Shown: piece after piece, positions 45,219 to 55,365 of the stretch
How positions within the stretch are numbered: position 1 is the stretch's first letter
Layout of the letters: each line of letters opens with the position of its first letter
Assembly: GCA_046350295.1 (NCBI GenBank)
Contig: JAXMAR010000016.1
Location: forward strand, 1 to 64,000
Origin: JAXMAR01 sp046350295
GTDB lineage: Bacteria; Planctomycetota; Planctomycetia; Gemmatales; Gemmataceae
Reading direction: 5' to 3'
Length of the DNA: 64,000 bases
The notes under the pieces: model-generated
Told to the model about the DNA's origin: nothing
The model's input: only the letters and a program-made list of their open reading frames with translations
Databases searched by the model: none
Translations under genes and position numbers: made by a program

Positions 45219-46457
45219 ATGCCTCAAGGCCCGCCAACGCCGCACACCTTGCTGGGGCTCACGCCGGACGGCCGGCTGCTCTTCTTGACGCGCTGTCTGC
45301 GTATGTTTGCCTACGGCTTCCTTTCCGTCGTGCTCGTTCTCTATCTCAAGGCGGTGGGGCTCGAGGAAGGACAGATCGGCCTCCTGCTCACGCTGACTCT
45401 GCTGGGGGACACCGCCGTCTCGCTCTGGATCACCACCTCGGCCGATCGCGTCAGCCGGCGCGGCATCGCTAATAGCCGGGGCAGCGCAATGCTTGCCGGC
45501 GGCCTGGCGCTCGCCCTGACGACCGATTTCCTCATCCTCCTGCTCGCGGCGACCGTCGCCGTCATCAGCCCGAGTGGCAACGAGGTCGGGCCGTTCCTTT
45601 CCATCGAGCAGGCGGCGCTGGCGCAGACAGTTTCGGACGAGGAACGGACGCGCGTCTTCGCCTGGTACAACGTCGTCGGCCAGATCGCGGCGGCGCTCGG
45701 CGCTCTTGCCGGCGGCTTCGTGAGCGAGACCTTGCTACGCGAGGGCTACGCCGGCGCCGATATCTACCGGCCGCTCGCCTGGGCCTACGGCGCGGTCGGC
45801 CTGATCCTGGCGCTCGGCTTCACGCGCCTTTCGCCCGCGGCGGAAGCGCCGCCCGGCGCTGCCCCGGCGTCACACAGGTGGCTCGGCCTGCACCGCTCCC
45901 ATGGCGTCGTCTTCAGGCTCGCCGGCCTGTTCGCGCTCGACGCTTTCGGCGGCGGCTTCGTCGTGCAGAGCTTCGTCGCCTACTGGTTCCATGTCCGCTT
46001 CGGCGCCAACCCGGCGACGCTGGGCGCCATCTTCTTCGGCGCCAACATCCTGGCCGCTGTCTCGTCCCTTGCCGCCGCCTCCCTGGCGCGGCGTTTCGGC
46101 CTCATCAACACCATGGTCTTCACGCACCTGCCGTCCAACGTCCTCTTGCTCCTCGTGCCCCTCATGCCGACTCTGCCGCTCGCCATCCTCGTGCTCCTGT
46201 TGCGCTTCAGCATTTCGCAGATGGACGTGCCGACGCGGCAATCGTACACGATGGCCGTGGTCGCGCCGGACGAGCGCTCGGCGGCGGCCGGGATCACGGG
46301 GGTGGCGCGCTCGATCGGCGCCGGGCTGGCGCCGTTCCTGGTGGGATTGATGTTCCGTGATGAAGCGTGGCTGAGCGTGCCGTTTTTTGTCGCCGGGGGG
46401 ACAAAGATCCTTTATGACGTGCTGCTCTGGCGCGCCTTCGCCGCGAGCGACCGATGA
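45219..46457 (+). CDS. MFS transporter
   Basis: A 412-residue protein with about twelve hydrophobic helices. The loop between helices 2 and 3 has TTSADRVSRRGIANSRGS, the MFS motif region, and GAGLAPFLVG near the end is another common feature. Major facilitator permeases move small molecules by proton coupling or uniport. The substrate is unknown. The start MPQGPPTPHTLLG at 45219 is preceded by AGGACAGC. It is intact and of usual length. Confidence 0.88.
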   Translation: MPQGPPTPHTLLGLTPDGRLLFLTRCLRMFAYGFLSVVLVLYLKAVGLEEGQIGLLLTLTLLGDTAVSLWITTSADRVSRRGIANSRGSAMLAGGLALALTTDFLILLLAATVAVISPSGNEVGPFLSIEQAALAQTVSDEERTRVFAWYNVVGQIAAALGALAGGFVSETLLREGYAGADIYRPLAWAYGAVGLILALGFTRLSPAAEAPPGAAPASHRWLGLHRSHGVVFRLAGLFALDAFGGGFVVQSFVAYWFHVRFGANPATLGAIFFGANILAAVSSLAAASLARRFGLINTMVFTHLPSNVLLLLVPLMPTLPLAILVLLLRFSISQMDVPTRQSYTMAVVAPDERSAAAGITGVARSIGAGLAPFLVGLMFRDEAWLSVPFFVAGGTKILYDVLLWRAFAASDR

Positions 46458-46680
46458 CGAAGCACGAGCACTTCGGCTTTGCGTCAAACGACCTGCCGGC
46501 GGTCGCGGACTGGCTAAATCGCCCGAGACGCGCGGCAAACCGTGAAGCTCACAGCCTTGGAGAAAACCTTGCAGGGCGGCTTGCGGCGCATCCGCCAGTC
46601 CCCGATGATGGAGCGGAGGGATCGAGGCAGTCCTCACGCCATCGCGGCGAGCCTGACTGCCACGCCCAGGGAGAAGGAAC

Positions 46681-46905
46681 TTGACCCGCGAACAAGCGAG
46701 AGACTACCGGCGCCGCTGGCGGCTTGTCAATGTGGCTCAGCGCGCCGAAGTGCGGCGCATGACGATCGAGGACAAGTTCCGCGAATTGGCCGACCTGATG
46801 GCGGCCGCCAGGGCCTGGGGTTGGACAACGAGCCTTTCTCGGGACGCGGCGCTCGGCCGCAACTCTTGGCTGCGACTATATCGAGCCTATGGCGTCATCA
46901 AGTAA
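46681..46905 (+). CDS. small hypothetical protein preceding nucleotidyltransferase
   Basis: A 74-residue basic protein with a TTG start at 46681 (AGAAGGAAC just upstream). It begins TREQARDYRRRWRLVNVAQR and continues ERRMTIEDKFRELADLM-like helical sequence. Its last 17 bp overlap the next gene. Small basic partners of this kind occur before AbiEii-like nucleotidyltransferases, but the pairing is inferred. Confidence 0.55.
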   Translation: MTREQARDYRRRWRLVNVAQRAEVRRMTIEDKFRELADLMAAARAWGWTTSLSRDAALGRNSWLRLYRAYGVIK

Positions 46906-47506
46906 GCCGCTCGATCCGCTGCGTCGGGCGCTCAAGGACATCGTCGGCTGGTTCAAGGCGACGAAAACACTCGGCATGATTATCGGCGGCGTCGCCGCAT
47001 CGCTTTTGGGACGCGCTCGGGCGACGCGTGATGTCGACGCGCTGGTCTGGCTCGCCGAAGAGGGCTGGGCGCACTTCTTGAAGGAAGGCGAAAAGGCCGG
47101 TCTGGCGCCGCGGATTCCCGATCCGTTGGCCTTCGCTTTCCGGTCGCGCGTTCTCCTCTTGAAGCACACGCCAACGCGGACGCCGGTCGACATTTCCCTC
47201 GCCGCGCTGGACTTCGAGCGCGCCGCCCTGGAGCGATCGGTTTCGCGCCGGGTTTTCGGAATCCGAATCCCTCTGCCAACTCCCGAGGACTTGATCGTGC
47301 TGAAGGCAATTCCCCTCCGGCCGCAGGACGTCGTCGACATCGACTTTCTGCTTCAAACGAATCCCGATCTGGATCTCGACCAAATCCGGCGACATGTCCA
47401 GGAATTGAGCGATATGCTCGAGACGCCCGAGGTCTATCAACGCTTGGACGAACTCCTGGCCAGAGCGGTCAAGGAGGGAAAAAAACGCCGCAAGAAGAGT
47501 TCGTAG
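46889..47506 (+). CDS. nucleotidyltransferase-like protein (AbiEii-type fold)
   Basis: A 205-residue protein with IIGGVAASLLGRARATRDVD, which contains the Gly-rich strand and D-x-D of the nucleotidyltransferase fold used by AbiEii-like toxins and antitoxin transferases. PLPTPEDLIVLKAIPLRPQD is the next hallmark (a conserved Lys and Asp region), and a coiled, Lys-rich tail ends the protein. The start overlaps the upstream 74-residue gene by 17 bp. The pair could be a toxin-antitoxin-like or phage-defence unit; there is no direct proof. Confidence 0.7.
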   Translation: MASSSKPLDPLRRALKDIVGWFKATKTLGMIIGGVAASLLGRARATRDVDALVWLAEEGWAHFLKEGEKAGLAPRIPDPLAFAFRSRVLLLKHTPTRTPVDISLAALDFERAALERSVSRRVFGIRIPLPTPEDLIVLKAIPLRPQDVVDIDFLLQTNPDLDLDQIRRHVQELSDMLETPEVYQRLDELLARAVKEGKKRRKKSS

Positions 47507-47517
47507 CCGGGAAACCA

Positions 47518-48147
47518 TTACGCCGCGGCGCGCTGAGAGATCGCCTTGATGGGCCGCAGCACGTAGCGGATGCTCTCGGCCGGCAAGAAGCGGCACAGGC
47601 GGCGCTCGTACCAGTCGAGCAGGCCCAGGCCGCGGTTGACAAGGTAATTGACCGCCTTGACGAGGGGCTTGGTGACGATGCTGCCGGTCAACAGCCGCAG
47701 GCCCACTTCCTCGACGCGGAAGCGGATCGGCAGGTAGAAATTCGGCACCTTGCGGCGCGGCTGGTCCCCCTCATCAGCGAAGTAGAAGAAGCTGTAAAGG
47801 CCGAAGGTGCGAACGTGGGTCGGGTCTGAGTAGTGGTACGGGTTGGAAAAATGGGGGACGACGATCTCGATCAGGCCGTCGGGCTGGGTGATGCGGTGGA
47901 TCTCGGACAACAATCCCAGGAAATTGGGGACGTGCTCGAGCACGTGGTTGGAGAAGACGGCGCCGGCGCAGTTGTCGGGCAGGGCGGAGAGGGGGGCGCC
48001 GAGGTCGGCGACGACGTCGATGCCGGGCAGCTCCAGGTGATCGACGGAGTAGTCCCCGGGCCGCGCGCGCAGGCCGGCGCCCAGGTTGAGCGCCAGAGGC
48101 CGGCCCTGGCGCAGGTCGTCCGTGACGGCGGGGTTCAAGATCTTCAT
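47518..48147 (-). CDS. class I SAM-dependent methyltransferase
   Basis: A 209-residue protein with the SAM-binding motif LALNLGAGLRARPGDYSVDH, the acidic end of strand 2 (D following SV), then GAVFSNHVLEHVPNFLGLLS and IVVPHFSNPYHYSDPTHVRT. The last segment is like those of glycan-associated methyltransferases. The C-terminal hydrophobic region (ESIRYVLRPIKAISQ) may bind a membrane. No substrate can be assigned. Confidence 0.82.
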   Translation of the reverse strand: MKILNPAVTDDLRQGRPLALNLGAGLRARPGDYSVDHLELPGIDVVADLGAPLSALPDNCAGAVFSNHVLEHVPNFLGLLSEIHRITQPDGLIEIVVPHFSNPYHYSDPTHVRTFGLYSFFYFADEGDQPRRKVPNFYLPIRFRVEEVGLRLLTGSIVTKPLVKAVNYLVNRGLGLLDWYERRLCRFLPAESIRYVLRPIKAISQRAAA

Positions 48148-48277
48148 GCCGCTCCCTTGATACCGCTTGCTGGCAAACGGGGCAAGGCGTGTCCGAGAAG
48201 GCGAACCGGGCGTCGTCAGCGCCCGGAGCCACGATGCGGTCAGGCTGGAGAGCCTGAGCTACCCACGCCGCAAATGG

Positions 48278-48874
48278 TCATTTCGTACTGGCGGGATAGC
48301 TCTTGACGGTCGGCACGATTTCCTTGGTTTCGATCGGAATATGGCTCGGCGGATGGACATGGATGATGGAAGGCTGGCCATAGATCGGGTCGCCGGCCTT
48401 CGGATAGAAGACGACGCGCATCTGGGCCTGGGTGACCTCGGCGTTGTAAGCGGGCCAGGGCAGGAAGAGCGTGTAGCCCTCGCCGATGAAATCCTTGCGG
48501 GCGAGGCGCTGGAGCGTCTTCGGGTCGATCTCCCAGCGCTCGATGAGCCGCCACTTGCTGTCGGGCGCGGGAATCAGCATATCGGCGACGACCTTGCCTT
48601 CGGCGAGAAGCGGCGTCGCCGCGTCCATTCCGACCAGGTAGAGCCGCCCCGCGAAGCCGGGGAGCGGATCCCCCTTGTTCGCGGAGTCCTGCGTCACCGT
48701 CAGGCCGGTCCAGATCATGTTGATCTGGCTGACGCCCGACGCGGGGACGGGACTCTTGAACACCCAACTCTCGGTCTGAACGCAGCCGGAAACCGTCACC
48801 AGGGCGAACAACACGGGTATGGAGACGCTCCTCAGCCCGATTCTCCAAACCGGGATCGAAGTGATAATTCGCAT
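48278..48874 (-). CDS. lipoprotein, downstream of secretin gene
   Basis: A 198-residue protein with a lipoprotein signal: ISIPVLFALVTVSGC-like hydrophobic stretch ending in a lipobox VSGC, giving an acylated cysteine. The rest has beta-rich segments (LLAEGKVVADMLIPAPDSKW, MRVVFYPKAGDPIYG). I do not recognise a family. Its place just downstream of the giant secretin on the same strand suggests an outer-membrane pilotin-like or accessory role in secretion; this is inference from position and lipidation. Confidence 0.6.
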   Translation of the reverse strand: MRIITSIPVWRIGLRSVSIPVLFALVTVSGCVQTESWVFKSPVPASGVSQINMIWTGLTVTQDSANKGDPLPGFAGRLYLVGMDAATPLLAEGKVVADMLIPAPDSKWRLIERWEIDPKTLQRLARKDFIGEGYTLFLPWPAYNAEVTQAQMRVVFYPKAGDPIYGQPSIIHVHPPSHIPIETKEIVPTVKSYPASTK

Positions 48875-48923
48875 AGACGCCACTCCCTTCCATGGGATGA
48901 AACAGGACAACGACTGACCGGCT

Positions 48924-51900
48924 CTAACGGACAAAACGAGGGCCGGCCGGATAGGCGGCGGTCGAACCGGTCGGGCCCGGAACATCGATCACGGAGACGG
49001 GGCCGGGGCCACCGACCGGCGTCGGCGCCACACCGGGCGCCGGCGCCTCGACCTTCGCGGCCGGCGGAGTCAGGGCGGGCGGCGCGACAGGGCTCGCGGC
49101 CGGAATGACGATCACGTGCTCGGGCACAGCAGGCAATCCCTTCGCGGCCGCCGGGAGCGTGCTGGCCGGGACAACGGCCGCCGGGGACAGCGGCGCCGGC
49201 GCGGTGGCGGCAGCCGGAGCCGCCCCCGCCTTCGCCAGGGGCGGCGGTCCACTGCCGGGCAGCGCCGAGATCGGCGTGTCGCCGGGCACGGGCCGTGGCG
49301 CCGGGGCGATCGTGCCGGGCAGCGGGATGGTCTTCAGGTCGGGATTCAGGCCGAACGCCGGGCCCGAGGTGTGAAGCCGATGCACGTCGCGCAGGATCCA
49401 GTCGACGCGGCGCGATTCCTCGGCCAGGATACGGTCGGCGTCGGCTTTGCAACGGACGATGTGCGGCGTCATGATCACGATGAGCTCGGTCTTCTTCTTC
49501 TGATAGGTGCGGTAGCGGAACAGGGCGCCGACGCCAGGCAGGTCGCCGACCCACGGCACCTTGTTCTCGTTCTTCTGGGACAGCCGCGTGATCAGGCCGC
49601 CCAGGGCCACCGTCTCACCGTCCCAGGCCGACACGGTCGTCTCGATGCGCTGCACGTTGAAGACCGTGCCCAGGATGCCGTTGCCGAGGTTGATCGGCGT
49701 CGGGTTGACGTTGGACACCTCGGGGATGACGCGCATCAGCACGCTGCCGTCCGGGTTGATCTTGGGCTGCACCTGAAGCAGGACGCCCACCGTGCGGCGG
49801 TCGATGTTCTGCGTCGCGACGCCGGTGCCGGTCACCGAGGACGACGACAGGTACGGCACGTCCTGGCCGACGGCCACGCTCGCGGCTTGCCCGTCGAGCG
49901 TCATGACCTGCGGCCGGCTCAGGATGTCGATGCGGCCCTGCACCTTGAGGGCGCGGATCAGCAGGTTGAACGAATCGCTGGCCGCGGAGAAGACCAGGCC
50001 GCCCACGCCGCTGGCGGAGCTGAGCCGGCCGACGCCGAGGTTCTGCAGACCCTGCCAGCCGACCGTGCCGGGGCTGGCGGCGGCGTTGAGGTTGGGCAAT
50101 GGGTTGGTGGTGTTGAAGTTGAAGCCGGGCTGGGACCCCGCCGCCGTGCCGCCCGCGAGGGCGGTGTCGAACGTGGACGTGGAGGTCGCGGCGCCGCCGT
50201 TGTTGCCGCGGTTGAAGAAGACCGGGCTCTGGAGGCCGATCTCGACGCCGAACTCCTGGTTATCGTTGAGGTCGACCTCGGCCAGCAGCACCTGGATCAT
50301 GACCTGGGGCGGCAGGGCGTCGAGCTGCTCGATGAGCTTGACCACGTCGTCGAAGCGCTCGGGCGAGGTGTTGATCAACAGCGTGTTGCTGATCGGGTCG
50401 GGCGTGACCACCACTTCGCGCTGCAACTGCTCGAACGGCCCAAGGAACGTGTTCTTGTTGTACACGGTGAGCGACTTGGTCTCGAAGTCGTTGAGCGCGG
50501 CGGCCACGTCGGCGGCCTGGGCGTTGCGCAGCTTGTAAGCGAAGTTGCGCCGCACCGCCGAGTTCGCGTCCTCGAGCTTGTTGATGATGGCCTCGATGAT
50601 GTCGAGGTCGTTGCGGCTGCCCGCCGCGATGATGCTGCTGGTGCGCTCGTCGACGGTCAGGAGCGCAGATCGATGATCGGGCGCTCCTTCCGGCGTGAGG
50701 CCCGAGAGCGTGAGCGTCAGGCCGAGGCGTGCCGAGGCCCGCCGCGGTCCCGAGGCCGGGCGTCGTGCCCGGTAGGCCGGGGACGCCGGGGTGGTGCGGC
50801 CGGCCGTCGTGCCGAGGCCGCCCGTGCCGAGGAAGAGCTTGCTGCAAGCTGAGAGCGACTTGGATGGCGTCGCCGGCTTGAGCGTGAAGACGTTGATCTC
50901 GGAGCGCGTTGGGGACGGTGTCCAGTTCCTTGATCAGGACAGGAGCAGGGCCATCGTCTTTTTCCGGCGCCGCGACGATGAGGCTGTTCGTGCGCGGATC
51001 GGAGGTGATGCGGATATCCTCCAGCACGCCGCTCTCGATCGCCTTGGCCAGCTTGTCCTTGCCGATGAGACGCAGCGAGCTGACCTTCCATTGCCGGGTC
51101 GTGCCCAGGCCGCCGGCTGTGCCCAGGCCGAGCGACGCGCCGAGCGGGCCGCCGCCGCCGGGGAAGGTCGCCGTGGTCGGCCGCCGCCGGGAAGGCCCAG
51201 AGCCCCGCCGATGCCGGTACCGCCGGGCTGGTCGTACCGAAGAAGGTGTCCGAGATGCGCGGGGTGATGATGCTCGCCAGGTCATCGGAGACGGCGTTCC
51301 GCAGCGGCACGACGCGCAGCTCGCTCACCGCCGGCGACACCGTGTTGTCGATGTGCTCGATGAGAGACTTGATGTCCGCCATGTCCGCCGGGGACGCCTG
51401 CACGAAGACCGTGTTCGTGGCGTCGTCCGAGGTGACGCGGACGATGTTCTGCGTCCGCGCCTCCGTGGGGAAACGGTCGGCGTAGAAGCTGGAGATCATC
51501 GCCGCCACGCGGTTGGCCGGCTGCCGCTTCAGGGCGAAGGGCATGGTCTTCGACTCGAGCGCCGTCGGCTGGTCGAGCGCCTGGACCTGCTTCATGACGT
51601 CGTCCATGCGCGCCTTGGGTGCGGCGATCCAGAGGGCGTGCTGCCGTACCAGGGGTATGAACACGAGGTTGGTCGCGACCGTCGCCGCCGCCCCGGAGCT
51701 GATCGTGGCTCCTCCCGGCGCGGCCCCGCCGGCTCCCAGCGTGATGCTGGTGGTGGGGCGCAGGCCGGAGACGATGCTGGTCGCCGTCGGCGTGATGAGG
51801 ACGCGCTGGTAGAACTCGTTCAGACGCACCGAGACGCTGACCGGGTCCGCCTGGCGCAGCGGCACGATGCGGATCTCGACGTCCGCCCCGGCCGCCTTGT

Positions 51901-54900
51901 CCTGGATGAGCTTGATGATCTTGAGCGCCGCCTCGAGGTCGGCGGGGTTCGCCGCCCGGATGACGACGATGTTGAGTTCGGGGAGCGCCTCGATGGTGAC
52001 CGGCAGACGCGGGAAGACGATCGTGTCCCCCTTGCCCGCCACCAGCTTGCCGGGCAGGCCGTCCTTGCCCGGGAAAATGACGCCCTTGTCCTTGCCGTCC
52101 TTGTCGCCGGCCTCCTGGAACACGGCGGAGCGAACCGGCTCAATAACGTCTTCCTCTTCGTGAGAGACGTAGCTGAAGGTGTTCAATTCGGCCGCGGCGA
52201 TGCGCTCGACGCGAGGATCGTAGAGGATGGAAGTCCGCTCAGGGTCATCCGTGACCCGCGAGACGAAAAAATCGCGCCCTCCAGGGGGATCGGCCATGCT
52301 GACGCGGCCTCCCGGCCCGCGGCCTCCGCCGCCTGGGCCACGGAAACCTCCTCCGCCAGGGCCGCCCGTGCCGAAGCCGCCCATACCGGGGCCGCCGAAG
52401 CCCGTGCCGCCGAAGCCCGTGCCGCCGAAGCGTGGGAAGACGCCAACGCCCGGAAAGACGCCGGTCCCTCCAGGATTGAAGCCGCCCGGACCGAAGCCGC
52501 CGCCGGGGTTGAAGCCGCCACCGCCCGGGTTGAAGCCGCCGCCCGGACCGAAGCCGCCGGTCCCGGTGGTCGTGCGGCGGAACGTGTTGCGGCCTTGCAG
52601 CGCGTCCATGGCTTGTTGCACGACGTACGGATCCATGCCCTTGACGCCGACGACCTGCACGACCGTCTGGGCGTCCTCGGCACGTTTCTCGAGCTCATCG
52701 ATCAGCGTCTTGATGTCCTTGAACAGGCCGTCCGGCGCGTGCACGACCAGGCTGTTGGTCTTGTCGTCCACGCCGACCGCCAGGATCGGCGCCTTGCGAG
52801 CGGCGCCGCCGCCCCCCGCTGCCGCGCCGCCGATCGGGAAGGCGAAGCCGGGGAAGCCGCCCACGCGCGCCTCGCTCGGGCCGCCGTCGATCGCTTGCTT
52901 GTACACATCACGGATGATCGTCGCCACCTCCGATGCCGCCGCGCTCTTGAGCGGGCCGACCACGTGGGTGCGGCCGACGCCCGCGTCGTCCGAGGGACCC
53001 GAGTCGATCTTGGCGACCAGGGCCCGGATGGTGAGCATGTCGAGCGGGTTGGCCTTGACCAGGAGGCTGTTGATGGACGGGTCGGCGACGACACGGACAC
53101 GTTCGGCCGGCGTCTCGCCTCCGCCGCCTCCCAGGCCGATGGCGCTCATCATGAGCCCTCCCAGGCCGCCGCCGAGGGGACCGCCGGGACGGCCGCCGCC
53201 GCCGCGCGGGGCCGGCTTGCCGTTGAAAGCCTCATCGAGGATGCGGGCGGCGTCCGTGGCGTTGGCGTTCTTAAGCGGAATGAGCTGGAAATCGCCTTCG
53301 CCCGGCGCCGTGGTCAGCAGGCGCACCAGCTCCGTGACGAGGGCAAGGGCGTCCTTGTCGTCGCTGGTGACGATCAGCTTGCTGCCGAAGGCGGTGATGG
53401 TGACCGGCGGAAGATCCTTCTTCCGTTTCTTGGCCGGGTCGACGATCGGCCCCTTATCCCCCGCCTCGAAAAAAATGGGGGACAGCTTCGGCTTGAGCTC
53501 CTTGACCGGCGGCTCCTCCTTGGCGGGCGCCTTCTTGGGGATGTAGTCGCCCGAGCCGGGCAGGATCAGCTTGAACGGATTGTCGCGCATCTGCGGGAAG
53601 AGCTGCTCGATGGCGGTGCCCAGCGTGGCGGCGCTCCCCTTGTCCAGGCCGATGATGCGCATGCTGCCGGAGATGGCGGCCGGGTTTTCACCGATGGCCC
53701 GGATGGCGTCCTTCACCTCTTTGACCTGGTCGGGGTTGCCCTTGATGATGATGGCGTTGCGCAGCGGGTCCGCCTCGATGTACGGGGCGCCCGATTTGGT
53801 GTCGCCGAACATCTTGATGAGCGTCTCCGCCAGGCGCGTGGAATCCAGCAGGGCGAGGCCCACCACTTCCGTCTTGGTGGTCGCACGCGGGCCGCGGATG
53901 ATGTCGGAGATCTTTTCCTGTTCCACCGGGCTGGCAAAGACGGACACCGTCGAGGCGCTCGTCGCCCAGAAACGCAAGCTCGCGCCCGGCTTGTACAGGT
54001 CGCTCAGCATCTTGATCGTCGCGTCGGCGTTGCCGGAAACCGGGTAGTGAACCAGCACCGGCCGGTTGACCGGCGACTCCGGCACGTCGATCTCCGACAG
54101 GATCGCCTTCGCCTGCCCGATCTTGTCCGCCTTGGCGTTGATGATGACCGTGTTGGTGCGGTCGTCGCTCGTGATGTGAACGACCCGAACCTTGGTGGTC
54201 GTCGTCGGCCGCGACGATTCGCGATCGCCCCCCTTGCCGAAAAAGAAGCCCTTTCCTTCCGGCCGCTCCCCCTTGCCCTCAGGCGAGGGCGTGGAGACGG
54301 CGGCCGGTCCCTTGGTCGACTCGATGATGGTCTTGCCTTCGCCCAGCGCGTCCTTGAGGATGCGCTCGGCGTCGCTCGCCCGGATGTTCTTGCAGCGATA
54401 GGTGAAGGTCTCCGTCAGCGGCTCGTCGTTCTCGATCCGATCGAGATCGGCCAGGATGCGCCGGAGATTGCCGGCCGTGTCCTGCATCCACAGCTCGTTG
54501 GCCGCGTCGAGCGCGGCGATGTCGCCGAACGGGCCCATCCTCCGCTTGACTTCGCCCTTGATATCATCCGCGACGAGCCTCTTGAACCGCTTCACCACCT
54601 GCACGACCTCGGTCGAGCCGAAGTCGCTGCGCAGCTCCTCGGGGCTGACCTGCTGAATCATGTACGGCGGGATCTTCTCGTCGGCCGGCCACAACGTGAA
54701 CGAGGTCTTGCGCCGCAAGAGCGTGTGCTTCTTGGCGAGCAGCGCCTCGTTGATGATGTCGATCACGTCGGGGACCGTGTAGAGCCGTGGCTTGCCGTCG
54801 GCCGTGCGCGGCGCGATGAACGTGAACGAGCCGGTCGGGGCCTTGTATTCCGAGACGTAGTGCAGGCCCGTCTGGTCCGCGAGCCATTCGAAGACCTGCT

Positions 54901-55129
54901 CCCAGGGCTTGCCGCGCATCTCGAAGAGCAGCAGCTTGCCCTTCACCGGGACGGTCGGTTCGTCGACCTTGTCCTTGCCGGGCTCGGTGGCCTTGTCCTT
55001 GACGGGCTCGCCTACCTTGGCTTTGGTCTCCGGCTCTTTCTTGTCCTTATCCTGGCCGGTAACGCCTCGCGTCGCGAGGAGCCCCAGGCCCAGAGCCAGA
55101 ACGCCGACCAGAATCGATTTCGAACGCAT
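48924..55129 (-). CDS. gspD: giant secretin (GspD-like) with about 13 N-domain repeats, frameshifted near 50.6-51.3 kb
   Basis: It starts MRSKSILVGVLALGLGLLAT (signal peptide) at 55129. The ends share one operon position and joined length is about 2068 residues, against roughly 650 for common GspD. I count about thirteen secretin N-like modules, each with an opening strand such as VVGLALLDSTRLAETLIKMF and a closing strand such as VRVVADPSINSLLVKANPLD. A Gly/Phe/Pro-rich insert lies near 52330-52560. The secretin core follows: PPQVMIQVLLAEVDLNDNQE at about 50305, and the signature VPWVGDLPGVGALFRY near 49555-49510. The Pro/Ala-rich tail ends at 48924. The frame changes two or more times between about 50556 and 51285. 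It would form the outer-membrane exit pore of type II secretion. Confidence 0.85.
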
Positions 55130-55365
55130 GGTGACCCCCGAAACGGTCTACCCCTTGGAACGCCGCCCAAAGGCGGACGGCGGCTTTCCCTTTTCCCCAT
55201 TTGTCGCTGAGAGGGACGGGCCCATAGGACATTTTCAAGAAAAAATAAAGCCCAGCTTTCCCCCGGCCGACACGATTTAATCCTTTCCCCATCCCTTACG
55301 ATCCCTTTGGAGAGCGAGGTTTTCGGGCCACTCCCCCGAAAGCCCGCTGCCCTGGTCGCAAGCCG
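55130..55365. other. gap between gspM-like gene and secretin gene
   Basis: A 236-bp non-coding stretch inside the secretion operon; no clear promoter or terminator was found. A short AT-rich patch near 55220-55260 (TTTTCAAGAAAAAATAAAG) is the only unusual composition and could hold a promoter for the secretin gene. Confidence 0.35.

Noticed and set aside
50909..55210. A very long open frame on the plus strand opposite the secretin gene
   Set aside because: It is antisense to the secretin and rich in Arg, Gly, Val, Asp and His with no domain pattern. High GC codon bias keeps the opposite frame open; the minus strand has a signal peptide, secretin signature and operon context.
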